Assembly: GCA_003024785.1 (NCBI GenBank)
Contig: PUQB01000207.1
Location: 160,803 to 224,802 of the forward strand
Length of the DNA: 64,000 bases
Direction of reading: 5' to 3'
From: Selaginella tamariscina
Lineage: Eukaryota > Streptophyta > Lycopodiopsida > Selaginellales > Selaginellaceae
Each line of letters opens with the position of its first letter. The stretch's first letter is position 1. Under the pieces are notes generated by a model, which did not search any database, had not been told where the DNA came from, and saw nothing but the letters and a program-made list of their open reading frames with translations. Below are positions 37,991-50,733 of this stretch, piece by piece. The position numbers and the translations under genes are program-made.

Positions 37991-38817
37991 TAGGTACGCA
38001 CACACACAAATATACAGAGGGAGGGAGGGACAGAGATTTAGTATTTGAATTCGAAGAACCTGTGTTGGGTTTCTTTTCGCCTGCATGTTGCAAGCTGCAC
38101 AGACATCTGATGCATGCGTTCTCTTTCCTTCTCGAGATCATATAATAAGTGTTGTATCTGCATAATACTCATAGCTAAAACTCTCTCTCTATCTCTCATA
38201 TGCATTTGTATTATGCGTATTATCCCATGAGTTTTTAAGAGATGTTTGTGTGTACGTAGTGTATTTGATACCTTCTGTTCATTCCCTTGGTCTTGAGTGA
38301 GATGTCTCTCATTCTCACTTCTTAAGTAGAGTACTTGAGAGCTTAAAGAGGTAACTTCGTCCTGGAGCTGCTTTATACGCCTCAGCGAGCGCTCCTTGTC
38401 AAGTAATATACCTTTAGCTATGTCATGCTTTGTCTTCTTCTTCTTCTTCTCTCTCTCCAGATCAGTCTCAAGTTGCTGTATCACGTCCTTCAGGTATTGT
38501 ATTCTCCCAGTTTTGCAAGCTGAAAACACATAATAATTTAATTAAAATGTGTACTAGATATTACTGTAGTTTATAATATTATTAAGTAATATCATAATAG
38601 CAAACCTTACTAAGTTGCACTTTGAGTCGCTCTGCTAGAGAGTCATATCCTCTCTTTCTAAGTATCCTCAGCTCCTCCTGCACATGTTGGGTGTATACAT
38701 AAATGTATTGATGTGTGTATATATATTTGTTTATTTATTTATAATATGAGAAATTACAGGACTTAGGGAAAACTCTTCATCTGCATGTTTCTTATTTTCT
38801 TCTACTTCTGGATCCAT
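36129..38817 (-). CDS. Long coiled-coil protein with repeated IIRP motifs, at least 8 exons
   Basis: Exons in coding order: 38758-38860 (first Met visible at 38817), 38611-38677, 38272-38519, 38060-38157, 37530-37798, 37400-37443, 36278-37339 and 36129-36215, all phase-consistent with no frame break. The product is rich in heptad-like Glu/Lys/Leu/Gln stretches: RIQYLKDVIQQLETDLEREK, LQDEVTSLSSQVLYLRSENE, METEVEQLREEKRRQEHERQ, and in the big exon repeated 'LxxQLxRRDEEIxxL' segments. A short motif IIRP(K/S) occurs at three places: QIIRPSKPKVE, IIRPKALLPRQ, and RPKSILRTPEG at the start. The exon at 38860 begins in phase 2, so an extra upstream exon is possible. The family is not recognised; cytoskeletal or centriolar/ciliary scaffolds have this look, and seed-free plants have flagellate sperm, but that is speculation. 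Confidence 0.75.
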
Positions 38818-38936
38818 TTCCAGTTGGTTGCCTTCAGGAGTTCTTAGTATTGACTTGGGCCTGATAATACACATACATATGTGTGTGTGTGTGTGCGCGT
38901 GAATACAAATGCTTACACACAGTCCGCAAGAAGCGT

Positions 38937-38990
38937 CATTTTCGATTGTTAGACCTAAATGTGCATCTGACCGTCGAATTCAGTGAAATA
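38937..38990. repeat. Dispersed repeat, copy 1 (second copy at about 55308)
   Basis: GATTGTTAGACCTAAA(T/C)GTGCA followed by (T/C)(C/A)TGACCGTCG(A/G)ATTCA is shared with 55310-55360, about 80% identical over some 60 bp. The two copies bracket the transposon block. Confidence 0.7.
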
Positions 38991-39195
38991 TCGCTCGTTC
39001 ATTTATGCATTAAACCTAAAAGATTAAAATATTAAATATTTAATAGTGCATTGTGAAAGTTCGGAATATAGAAATGTGTATTTTATTAACCCAAAAACCT
39101 TAACTTATATACAAGAACCTTAACTTATATATAGGAGTGAGTAGTTTAAATTAAAATCAATCCAAGACTATCAAAATCCACTGTGCTAATAATAT

Positions 39196-39900
39196 AGATT
39201 TTAAATCATCCCTTTCTCTTTAAAGAATGGAAGGTGTTTATGGTTCTCTAGTAGATGGACTTGGATCAAGAGGAACATCAGGCAAAGGCATTAGTGGATC
39301 TGTAGGTGGCACAATTTTTTTTGACTTTTTGTATAAAATGTTTCAACCGTTGCACATGCACAATCTCTGGAGGATCAAGTAAATGTCGTGTCAAACCTCA
39401 TAAACTTATGATCCTATTTACTGCAGCATTCGATATGGTCCCTTCACTAAGCAAGGAGACTCTTGACTAAACCATGTACCATAAGCTTAGGAAAACGAAC
39501 CAACACCAACTCATTAACCTTATACTTTACAGGTGGATGATAATGAAAGTTGTAATGCCATTGTTGTCCCACTTGTATGCAGCCCAGTGTTCTATAGACT
39601 TATGAAAGTCTATAGATATATGAAAGAATACTCATCAGATATCAATCCCAAGATCTAGCATCAACAGTTTGTGGCAAGTGAGAAGGTAGACTTAATTCCA
39701 TTAGCAACACCGGGTTATGACCATATAAGAGCTTATATGGTGAAGTACTAAACTTTATATTCCAGTGACATAAGCATATCGGAGAAACGGTAAATAACCA
39801 TCCCAATCCGAATGTTAAAAATTTACATACTTTGCGATCATCCCCTTGAAAGTCTTGACGAGCCATTCCACGAAACCATCTGTCTAAAGATGATAACTAC
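39196..39900 (-). mobile_element. Ty3/gypsy integrase C-terminal remnant
   Basis: Minus-strand translation gives gypsy integrase pieces in order: DGFVEWLVK-TFKGDDRKVC, YKLLYGHNPVLLMELSLPSH, then a basic tail with VHVQRLKHF. Several stops and frame changes; no LTRs found. An old fragment of about 0.7 kb. Confidence 0.7.
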
Positions 39901-40789
39901 TTATGAGGTGTGGCGTATCCCCAGTCGAGAAGTCAAAACATGAAATGCCTCAGTCACGAGCATTTCATATGTTCTTGGCAAAATGTAATGGAAGTAACAA
40001 TCACGTTCACATGCTACATTATCCATAAAGATGTCTTTCATAACAATTCAACCAATCACCATCTCATCTCCCATGAATTCTTTAATATATGGCCAACCAC
40101 AACTTGAATGAACTACCACCAACACAATTCTCCATTTTCATTTTGCAAATAGTTACCATCAATACGGATTTCAAACTATCTAACAAGCCCCACGTCATAA
40201 AAGATAAAAACACTTCAACACTTGTGTCATAGATGAAGATTTCCATTGTACTTTAGTTATAGACCATATGTGTAATTAAAACACAAGTAACCATCATGAA
40301 GATCTCCACCCAGACGGAGTTTATTTATGAGATGAACACCCAAAAGTTCTTGCCCAAAGGAAGACATTTTAAATACATGCAAAACTTTCAAAGAACTCTA
40401 TCCCAAAAAGATGAAGAACTCCAAAATGGCCATCACAAACATCTTGTAAATGTAATAAACCATTTAATCCCTCTTACGCACACGATGCCCTTTCTTATCT
40501 TTATAGACTACATTTCTTATTCTGGAAAACATGAACAAATATAATTGGGTGTTAGCCAAACACTATTGCACTTGCCCTCAGCACTGAAGATAGCACATGA
40601 ATAGTCCTTAGCCATGAGGGCAAATGTAGCCCCTTATGGTGGATACAAGTACATGAATGTACTTGGCATTTAGGCCTTGACACCAAGAAAAGGTTGTCCT
40701 ATCTTACTAAATCATTAGTTATATGTATGCATGTTACTTACCTAGAATTGTTCGTAAGTGGGACCAATTCTTTAAGAATATTATTGAGT
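39901..40789. other. Unassigned repeat-like sequence
   Basis: About 0.9 kb next to the integrase remnant, no recognisable domain on either strand. Probably transposon-derived by position only. Confidence 0.4.
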
Positions 40790-43700
40790 TTAGTCACCAT
40801 TAGTTTTGTAGCTCCGGATGCAATATCTTCCATCAAACGGGTCAACGTCCATGGTTACCAAACTAGCAAAAGCTCTTGGGGTGAGTGCAATGCGTTCCTC
40901 TACCTTCTTCATCATTGTTTCCATGGTAATATCAAATATACTGGGGGAAATTAAATGTATGTGTGTTCCAATGTGGATCACCAAGTGAAACATTGTTGTG
41001 TCTGTAGAGACAACATTATACTTGGTGGCATCACATATGCTCCTACACTTTGACTGCAAACTACAATATTTGCAACAAAGCTTTCCTTCCTTCATAGTAA
41101 TGAGACCCACTCTAGGCTTCGACTGCAGAATATTCTTTCAGAACTATTGGTTCTATCCTAGCATTAATGCACGTAAGATGACCATCACATTGGCCAATAT
41201 GCATGTTGTAACTAAAATGGGGCATGTCTATAGTCCCATTTCTTAATAATTAGTAATTTTAGTTATTTAATTAGCATTTTCTAATATTAAAGGAATATTC
41301 TTTAAAAATATGTTTGAAGACAAAATATTCTTTAGAATATTCTATTTTGTAATCGACCCTTTAATAAATTATAGCATTCATGGACCAAAAATTAATAACA
41401 TTATAAAAGTAAAAGGTATTATATTATATAATATATTATATTTAAGATTGTATGGGCCTAATATAAAAATTAATGAAGAGCATAAGAGGTACATTATATA
41501 AATATTAATGTTGTTATTAAAATATTAATATTTAAATATAACATTAATTAAAAATTTATACTAGTAATAATATATATATATAATATGCAAAATCCTATAA
41601 TAATATAGTCAATCTTCCATATCTTTTTATAAATTTATATAGTTAAGTAAACAATTTGGTATTATTATTAAAGAGTTTATTATAATTATGAATATTAAAT
41701 ATATAATATTTTATAATTTTTGGAAGTATGGTGACACTTCTCATTCTCTCCATTTCTTTGGCAATTTGAGCATCAATATCTATTAAGTCCTGTAATTGCT
41801 TTAAGCTTCAGAAAACATACATTCTCTTGCAGTTTTGTTAATCGTGACTCTATTAACGCTTCTTAACATTCGATATGGGTGAATGTCAAGAAGCATTGAT
41901 AAAGTCACGATTAACATGCTAGGTCTTTTTGATTGGGAGACCATGTTTTCTCTAGGCATCCATTATATCTTTTGCTCTCCTTCTCATGTTTCTTTTTTGT
42001 GATTTGAACTATGCAACCTTAACCATACTATTTTTTGTGATTACTTCAGGTGTATCGATAATTTGACCCATCCAAATAGGCTGATTATATAACACATTTG
42101 AAGTAATGAGGACCATCATTAGTTTTTGAAGATCCTTGTAGCAATCAAAGTATGCTTTAAGTTTTTGGTTCCTTTGTCCAACAAAGTGTAGGGTTTGCAC
42201 TTCCACATCACTATTGGCTTCTATGTTGTCTGTGCTCAGTGATGTCATTTTAATCTCCTCTCGCCACTTTGTTTTAGGCCAAAAAGGGTGTGCAATTCTG
42301 TACTTGTGATAGTAGGCCCTTCTAACTCTTGAACCATAGTCTCCCAATAGTCACCACATGCTCATATAGTTCTGAGTAACCAGTTGCCTTATCAGAATTC
42401 TTTGGCATCGATTTTTAAACCTATGCCACATAATTTTTTGATGCCATCAATAATAACCTATTGTTCCTTGAGTTGGGCACTCAATGGAATAGGGTCTAGT
42501 TGTCCTTCTAGGAGAAGTGGTTTTCCATCCTCTCCACTTTTGAAGAGCATTAAGCCCTTTTTCGATAACCACTCTTGCTCTGATGGCCGTAACTTGTATT
42601 GCATAATAGGTATATCATTTCTTATGGAGAAAAAGAATTGTAGCGGCACAAGGTGACCAACTAAATAATCTCTTCCCTCTTTTATATACTCCTTGAGAAA
42701 CTTTTTAAAGTTTGGCACCTCAGTCACAAGCAAAGCACAACTTTTTTTGGAGATGCAATTTTTAAAAAGATCCATCATATGCTATAAGGTAAGTGCACTT
42801 GTCCTTTTTGTAAAGTTGGAGACCTTGCTGAAGAACGCATCAATATCTTCTGAGTGTGACCAACCATAAGAAAACTGAGCGTGATTGTCAAACACACCTT
42901 TGGCAACAAGCATTGACAAGTATGCTAGCACATATCTAGAAAATAAAAGTAAGTATGAGCTTGAGAAACCCTTAAGTAAAATGATTTACCTATTTTTGTT
43001 CTCGCCTGCACAATTATCCATCTGTAAAAGCAAATGACGAGGAAGCTTATTTGATGTTGAGGACACATGTACACTATTTGAGCTAGATCCCTCCACTGAA
43101 CCAAACTCTCAACAGGCCATCTGTTTTTTGTGCAGGCTGCTGACAATGCCTCTCATATTCCCAAGTAGCCTCAAGTGCAGACGTGTTCATGAGAGCATTA
43201 TGTAAAGGTTGAAGGTGTTGTTTCTTCACTTTGAGATCACTGATAGGACTTGTCTGTGAGTGGGCTTCAAGGTTTCTGAAACACATGGCCAACGACCCAA
43301 TAGTGAAATTGGAGTCGCTAGACCAATGTGGAAGTGAAAAGTGTCCATATGATTCACAACCGTGTCCATGTGTTAGCACACATGTCAATGAAATCGGAAG
43401 TTTCATGACATTTCCAAGGCACTTTGGTGTTGCAACGAGCTTTGGAATGCTGGTCTTTGAATGATCCATCTTGTCATGGATCAAGCACAGGTACTCTGAT
43501 GGGCGTGACACAAAAGCATGCGGTGTGCATAGTACTGAGACCAACAAGTTTGTTGTGCAATCATGTGGGCCTCCATCTTCTCTTGAATGGCAGTGATCTC
43601 CACCAAGGTTTTTGCACAAGCCTCTGCAGCCTTCAATGATGTACAAGTGTCACACTTGGAAAAGCTAGAGTGTTTTGCAATCTCCACATCCTTAAAATGA

Positions 43701-44660
43701 GTATTCCATATGTTGTTAAGTACCAGTGCAGATTGCTTGAGCCCCATCAAACTGAGGCACTTGTTCACATGTTCACACAGCTTCAATTGAGTGTAGATTG
43801 AAGGCAAAACCTTGAGATTTTCCTGACCCCTGCATTTGTGGTTCGGCATTTGTGAGGCATCCTGTCTGCATTTGCTTCCACAAAAGCCTTGAGTATCTCT
43901 ATGGCTGCCATAATATAAGCGGGTTTTGACTAGGCGAGTGTTCCCATGTACTGAGGTTCGTGCTCCATCTAGCTACTCATACCTCCGACGGTAGAACGTG
44001 GTCTTTGGGATCCTATATATGTACCAAGCTTTAAAGCATATGGCCACCTTATTAAATACCATGGATGTACTCTGATAACCTATGTCCAAGGTCATTCCAT
44101 CAATACACCCAGTTAGTGTAGCATATACAAACTCATACCTTTACTTTTGGGTGAGCGTACGAAAGACATGTCTACATTGGGTAATTTTATTTCGGTCTGC
44201 CATCTAGTAACACTTCTTTTTGCAGCAGTCAATCGTGGAAATGCTAATAACACTTGCAGAAGATGTAGGAAACATCTTGACCCTCTTGCTAAAATTTGCA
44301 AGGGAAGATCTGCAACCCATGAATCGTCTTTTTCTTACTATAGGACCAATGCAAGGAACCTCTTCAAATATGGGTTGTCCTTTCGGGTTGTTATTATTGA
44401 AATTCAACCCATAATATGTTGAACCATCTCGCCGTCTTAATTCAGATGTTCACCACTTCACGAGGGATTCAGGATGCAATGTGCCATTAGGTAAAACCTC
44501 TATCATAACTACACTCACGAAGTCGGCCCCTAGTTTCTCTTCTGATGCTGCTTCCATTGGATTTATAACTGTGATGATGCCTCTCCCAACTTCGATCTCA
44601 TGAAGAAAGAGAATCACCTCATCCATCACAGCAAGCAAGCCATCATCTGGTGAAGTCATA
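40790..44660 (-). mobile_element. Degenerate transposon-like coding remnants of uncertain class
   Basis: A series of broken minus-strand frames. 40790-41110 contains a Cys-containing start (KEGKLCCKYC) like the zinc-finger opening of plant transposases. 42009-42347 and 42458-42778 are Lys/Trp-rich. 43083-43849 holds HVNKCLSLMGLKQSALVLNN, SFSKCDTCTSLKAAEACAK and CLIHDKMDHSKTSIPKLV. The last motifs resemble host-captured/transposase-type proteins with a 'KMDxxKT' block. The region is interrupted by AT-rich DNA (41260-41710). I cannot name the family; LTR or TIR ends were not found. Confidence 0.45.
41836..41916. repeat. 81-nt hairpin, 36-nt arms, 9-nt loop
   Basis: Arms 41836-41871 and 41881-41916 are inverted repeats with 32 of 36 matches. 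Arm 1 begins TGTTAATCGTGACT and arm 2 ends AGTCACGATTAACA. Read from the minus strand, three of the four differences become G-U pairs, leaving one mismatch. Size and shape fit a MIRNA foldback or a tiny MITE. Confidence 0.75.
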
Positions 44661-46618
44661 CTACTATTTGTTTATCAGTCTTGACTTCATCCAAATTCCA
44701 CAATACAGGAGAACCCTCTTCAAATTCCATTCCCGGAACCTCAACATGCTTGCAAATGGTGTTCACCCATACATATCACGAGTCCTGAGACATGATTTAG
44801 TAGGATAACATCGATGGAAGGCAGCAACCTTGGAAGAAGCATGGAGTAAATTGGATGTAAATTCCCAAATGCGATCAGTAGGCAAATAACCTTTTTAATC
44901 CAGCAAGTATTGAAGTTAGTGGCAATGAAGACGAGAATCAAGGATGGCTGCAACTTCATACTCAGGTTCATCATCAATGACCACATGAGGGGAGGAAAAT
45001 AAGCACGACTAAGAAGAGAAGAAGGATGATACAGTTCCAGTAAAGAGGTGTGAAACATAGGATGAAGTTTCATAATAAATGGTAATTCTAGTTGGAAAGC
45101 TATAGGATTGACCTCAGCCGCAATCATGTAAGGGCCTAATCGTTAAAAATCCAACTTAAAAAAAGGCATGTTGGTGCGAATATGCCGACGAAGAAGCCAC
45201 ATGAGATCACCAATCTTGTTTGTAAGTGCCGGCTGATGATGAGCATCAGCATGACGTTAGTACTGTTCCTATGCCTATTGAAGATAAACTCAGAGATCAT
45301 CATGTACCTGACGAAGATGCTGGAGAGAATCCTATACTGCAGGAGCGGAAGAAGGAGAAGCATAAGGAGCAAAGTTAAAACGTGGATGGTAACCTGTAAG
45401 AGCGAAGAAAGGTGTCTGGCTTGTAGATGTATAAACGAAGTTGTTGTAAATAAACTCCGTCATAAGAAGAAGGTCCTATTGGTAACTGATGAAACAGCGA
45501 AGATATTGTTCCAAGGTCTAAATCGTGTGTTCTGACTTCCCATCAGTTTGATATCCTGAAGAAAGATCCGTTTAAACTTGTAGACTCCGGAGAAGCTCTC
45601 GCCAAAATCTGGATATGAATTGTGAGGCTCGATTAGAAATAATGCTCTCAGGAAGACTATGATGTCGGAACACTTTGCGGATCACCAACTCCATAGTTGT
45701 CTGGCATGTAGCCTTGTTATATGGTAGAAATGAGTATGTTTGGTAAAAGGTCAACCACCACAAGAACTGCTTTCAAATCCACGAGAAGGAGGAAGATCTA
45801 TGAAGAAATCCATAGAAATGGATCTTCAAGGAGCAGAGGGAACAAGAAGAGGACGAAGAAGACCAGAGGGCACATCAATAGTGTGAGTCACCAACTCAAC
45901 TGTCTTGGCCACACCAAAATGTCTTGTAGCCGGGGTATCATCACAATCATGTACCACATGAGTCCTGTAAACACCAACAGGAATGTACATGAGACCTTTC
46001 GGTACAAGAGTTCGTCCTGTATGGCAAACAATTTGTAGTCTGTATGGGAACTGGAGGAAGAGGAGCTTGCGATGTCAAGACTAATGTGTGAGAATCCATG
46101 GGTAGTAGCAAAGTCATGGTTGACGAAGTTGGCATTAGCCCCGCTATCAATTAGGATGTCACAGATAAGTGAAAAGACTCAATTCACTAATGCATATCAT
46201 TATCCTGTGAGCCTTATGTGTAAAATAAATCAGTTGTAAGCTGAAATCGATTAGGATCCAACAACACTTGCTTTTGAAAGTCATATGCAGGATCGCCCAG
46301 GGTTGGTGCAAGGTAAGAGCGCCTAGACAATGCATCCGCTTTGTCATTCTGAAAACCAGGCCTGTAGATGATAACAAAATCAAAACGTGATAGAAATTCC
46401 GCCCACTTAGCATGTCGCTGACTGAGAACTCGAGCCGTTTGAAAAAATGCCAGGTTCTTATGATTCGTAAGAACTTGTACAGGATGCGCAGTACCTTTCA
46501 GGAAGTGCCGCCACTCCTCAAACGAATCCACAATGGCCTTGAGTTCCTTGTCATGAATCTCGTAATTAATCTTCGCTGAAAGAAATTTATGAAAGTAAAA
46601 GGCAATAGGATGGAGTAA

Positions 46619-46623
46619 CTTGT
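46619..46623. other. Target site duplication, left (CTTGT)
   Basis: CTTGT directly before the left LTR, matched by CTTGT at 51375-51379 directly after the right LTR. Confidence 0.9.
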
Positions 46624-47166
46624 TGTTAACATACAAAACTTTCCTGTGTGCAGAAAACATGTTCACAGCGCAGGAAAAGCTTTGCAAGTTGAAGGTAGGG
46701 ATTTCGTCCAATAGAGAGCTCTATATATACACTTATCTCGTCTCTAAGGTCAAGGATAGGATTTTACTTTGGCCATTGCCATGTATAAGCATTCACAATT
46801 CACCATAAACATGCACTTGCATTACTATATGAATACAAAGAGATAACAAGTGTGGAGACTTACTTCTCTCCCAAAGATACTCTCTCTCTCATGCATTGCT
46901 CTCCATAGCCTTCATAGTCTCCATAGTCTCTCTCTCCTTCTTGCCCTTCCTTGCCCTAACCGAATCCTTGTCCTCCTCCAACCGTCATAACTGTCTGCTT
47001 TCTGCAACCGTAGGATCCTTCCTACCCTGTAGGATTTTTCCTACTGCTGTAGGATTTTTCCTGTGCACAGGATATTTCCTACTACTACTTTCTTACAAGT
47101 TATTCCTCCACCGTAGGAAAGTCCTATGTATGCAGTTCCTACATGCTATATTTTTGACCTCTAACA
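46624..47166 (-). repeat. 3' LTR of the nested element (543 bp)
   Basis: On the plus strand it opens TGTTAACATAC and closes CCTCTAACA (TG...CA). About 1% base substitutions plus several 1-2-base indels against the other LTR. It contains clustered GTAGGAT/TTCCTAC pairs around 47010-47130 that can form small hairpins. The polypurine-like AAGGTGGGGAATAG (minus strand) lies just inside it. Confidence 0.93.
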
Positions 47167-47507
47167 CTATTCCCCACCTTGAATCCTTGCAATGTCCTCA
47201 TTGCACCTATCCTATGCCTTCCTTATGTTGTTGATTTCATGGTACTCTAGATTCTCCTCTTTATGCTTTTGAAAGTTGTTCCTCTCTTCCTTTAGTTCTT
47301 GGTTGAAAGTTGATACCTTGAGTTGTAGCACTTGATTTTCTTCATGATGTTCCTTAGGTTTACTATTTCCTTTCTTTTCCTGTTTTTGAATAGTTTTTCC
47401 TTCCTGTTCCTAAATAGTCTGTCCTTTTTGTTCCTGAAAGTTTTTCCTTCCTGTTCCTTAGGCTCATCCTCTATAAACAGAATAGGAAAAACATCCTTTT
47501 TGTGGCA

Positions 47508-47801
47508 TCATTTAAACTTCTTATAGTTTACACATACTCTCAACTTTCCATTCTTTTTAGGAACAATCACAAGTGGTGATAACCATTGTGCACCCTGTAT
47601 AGGATAAATAAAACCTACACTTAACAGCTTATCTATCTCCTCCTTCACAAGCTGTGCATAATTAGGATTCATCCTATATGCTCTCTGTTTCACAGGCTCA
47701 CTTCCTGGTAATAATTGTATAGTGTGTGTACACAATTCAGGAGGTATGCCTTTAAGATCTTTATAGGACCAGGCAAAAACATCCTGATATTTTTGAAGCA
47801 A
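47508..47801 (-). pseudogene. Truncated reverse transcriptase start
   Basis: About 97 residues with DVFAWSYKDLKGIPPELCTH, VKQRAYRMNPNYAQLVKEEI, SPLVIVPKKNGKLRVCVNYK. It ends at the position of RT domain 2; the YxDD catalytic box is not present in the element. Confidence 0.85.
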
Positions 47802-48335
47802 TTCAATCCTTTTTCTGGAATTCTTTATCTAATTCCTGAGCAATGAATAGGTTTTTAGGTTCATTTTCTGTACCTATATTCACTTGCTGCAAAGGATCTG
47901 TAGTATACACATATGTATACTCGCAGGTTGTTCCTGTAAATCAATCTCATATGGGATTGCCTTATAGAACTTTTCCTGCAATCCGGGCCTATCTTCTTCC
48001 TTCTGCTGAACAGTTTTCTTTCCTTTCAGCACTACGTTTAAGTCTATATCCGTCAGGACTTTTAAGTCAGGATATGCTTTCAGGATTTCTACTTCTTCCT
48101 GATCGTCTAAGCCATTAAACCAGTCATATCCTTCTAAAATAAGGTCTGTTTTCCTTTTTAACATACCTTTTTATATGATTGTATATCACCGGTTTTCCTT
48201 CTCCTTCTCCCAACGTCATCTTTCCTGTTCCCCAATCCTGTATAACTTTAGCAGTTTTCAGCCAAGGCTACCTAATAACATAGTATATACAGTATCTTTT
48301 CCTTCCATTTGGAGGACAATAAGGGACACTTATAT

Positions 48336-48545
48336 TTAAGACCCTTTATAGATATAGTCACTCCTCTCACCTGTAGGCTTGACACTTCTCTGGTCTGCCA
48401 TTTTTAAATTAAAAGGAGCAGGCTCAATGGGTCCTAAACCCATTTTCTTACAAGCATGTTCCTCAATAAAATTAACTCCTGAGCCTCCATCTATAAGGAC
48501 TTCTTTTATCTTGTTTTTACCAATATATACAGTAATGCTGGGCAC
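48336..48545 (-). pseudogene. Retroviral-type aspartic protease fragment
   Basis: VLIDGGSGVNFI carries the active-site D-G-G-S form seen in some plant gypsy lineages instead of D-T/S-G-A. The frame is short and separated from gag by breaks. Confidence 0.7.
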
Positions 48546-49083
48546 ATACCCATCATAATCACCTTCTTTTTCATAATGTTTTTCTACTCGGTGAATTTCA
48601 TTCCTGTATATGCAGGTAAGGATTTTGGAACAATGTTCAACATTTCCAAGATTTGATTTTTAATATATGGGGCAATATGTATTAATTGTCCCAACGTGAT
48701 TGTAATTTCTTGGCTCAATGCACTTTGAGCCATTGATTCTGCCACGTCATCCTGAATCCGTTTCACAGGAATGCTCTGTTTTCTAGGGTTACTCTGTTTT
48801 ACAGGAATATTCTTTTTCTCTTGAATATTCTTCCCTAAAATAGAATCAGTTATTTTTAGATCTTTAGGTATATCCGTCGGTTGTGTATCATCATCCGAGA
48901 TATACTCAGGGAGATCTCGTTCTTGGAGATGAGTGTTCATCTCTCCCATTGTTTGCGTACTATCCCGCAATGGATACACAGAATTTCCTTCTTCTGCTGG
49001 AAGGTATTCCTGTTTCTGACATATATTTCTTTTTGTACAGATTACTGCTCTCACGGCAGGATGGTTTTCTAGCTCATTCTTCC

Positions 49084-50733
49084 TCACAATGAACCGAGCT
49101 CCAAGCTCTCTCTTGGAGCATTGTTTGAGGTGGAAGGCTGATTCTTAGGACAATTTGGAGAAATATGTCCTTTCTCTCCACATGTATAACAAGTAAGATT
49201 AATAGAATTCCTTCCTTGTACTTGTCTTTGTCTATAGTTATTTTGATCTCCATAACTTTCTTTTCTTGGATATCTTTCTGGTCCTCTATAGGACGTCTCC
49301 TTCCTTCCCATATTAGGCTTATATGGTGGAGCATATCTAGTTTGATTCCCCTCATACAGCCTATCATCTCCTCCTGTATAAGGAACATTCCTTCTGTTAT
49401 CAAAAGGATTCCTGTTTCTTCCTTCTTCCCAACTCCCAGGCTGTTCCTCATAATAGAGCTTTCCTATTCCGAGATGGGAATGTGGTAACAGGTGGTTGTC
49501 TCACAGGAAACGGCCTGTTATACCAGCCTTCCTTTCTTCCTTCTTTTCTCCTTTCTTTTTCCACACGTGCCACATTTTGATTAATAAAATACTTACAGTC
49601 TTTTGCCGAATGTCCTTCTTTATCACATATTTGACATTTTGGCAACTGTAGTCTACACTCATCCTTAGTATGTCCAGGATTTTTACACTTGGCACACCAT
49701 ACTTTGGCATCTAATTCCTTATACACAGGATTACCTTTCAAGGACTTAACTAGCTGTAATAACATTCTCTCATCAGCCTTATAATCCCGAACTTTGATAG
49801 GTTCATCCTCATCATCTGAACTATCCTCCTTTCTCCTTGAGGATTTTATCTTTCCTTCTGCTATATTTTCTATTTGTCTCCTCTTCTTCTCATAATCTTT
49901 AAGATGCTTTACAAGATCTTTCCTGTCTACTTCCTCAATTGTCATTGCATAATGCCTATATGGCTTCTGCAATCCTTGCTTATACCATTGAAGCAAAGCT
50001 TCTTCCTTAACATATAGTGAGCATTTCTTTTCATGCTTTTTAAAACGGTGTGTATATTCCTCTAGAGTTTCAGTTTTTCCTTGTAGGATATTTCTGAGCT
50101 TCTCTAAGTGCTCTTCAGGCAACTCTTCCTTTTTAAAGTATTCTTTAAAAGCTTCTGTAACTTTCTCATAATCTTCTCTCACATCTTTCTCCAACTCATA
50201 ATACCAATCAGATGCATTTCCTTTTAATGTGTGAGGAAATATAAGCAACTTATCTGCATTGCTTACTTTATACAACTTTACAACTTCCTCAAACTGCAAT
50301 AAATGTCTTTTAGGATTTTCCTTCTTTCCTGCGGAAAATATTGGGAACATCAATGTGCCTCCCAACATTCCGGGGAAAAGTGTCATATTAGACATACTCG
50401 GTGGGTTTTCTCTACCACCTTCCTCCTCACAAGAGGGGAATTTCCAGGAGATTCCTCCTGGTCTAATAGGAAATCCTGTTCTCCGAGGAGTTCCTTCCAA
50501 CTCCTCTTCTCCTGCAGTTTGATAGTCACCGTATTGTATATCCTCCACACCTTTAGCACACTTTCTCCTATCTGATCAATGAGTTTTATAAGAGCTTCTT
50601 GCCTATTAGCAAGCTCTATTTGCTCAGCTCGGGCAGCCTCTCTCTCGGCCTGCCTATTATCTCTCTCTCTTGCTAGAGACGAGTTAGGATTATGTGCCTC
50701 CAAGGCTCCATCCATCATCATATATATACACAC
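49084..50733 (-). CDS. Gag polyprotein with three zinc knuckles
   Basis: Main frame 49448-50548 (366 codons). Capsid-like helices are visible (WYYELEKDVREDYEKVTEAF; LRNILQGKTETLEEYTHRFK). Two CCHC knuckles CAKCKNPGHTKDEC and CQICDKEGHSAKDC follow, and a third, CYTCGEKGHISPNC, in the next frame at 49084-49311. The N-terminal part (from 50733, LARERDNRQAEREAARAEQI) is in another frame, with a shift near 50545. It packages element RNA into virus-like particles. Confidence 0.8.

Noticed and set aside
46896-47234. Plus-strand ORF across the LTR (also at 51110-51403)
   Set aside because: It lies inside the LTR on the antisense strand of the element and is duplicated only because the LTR is.
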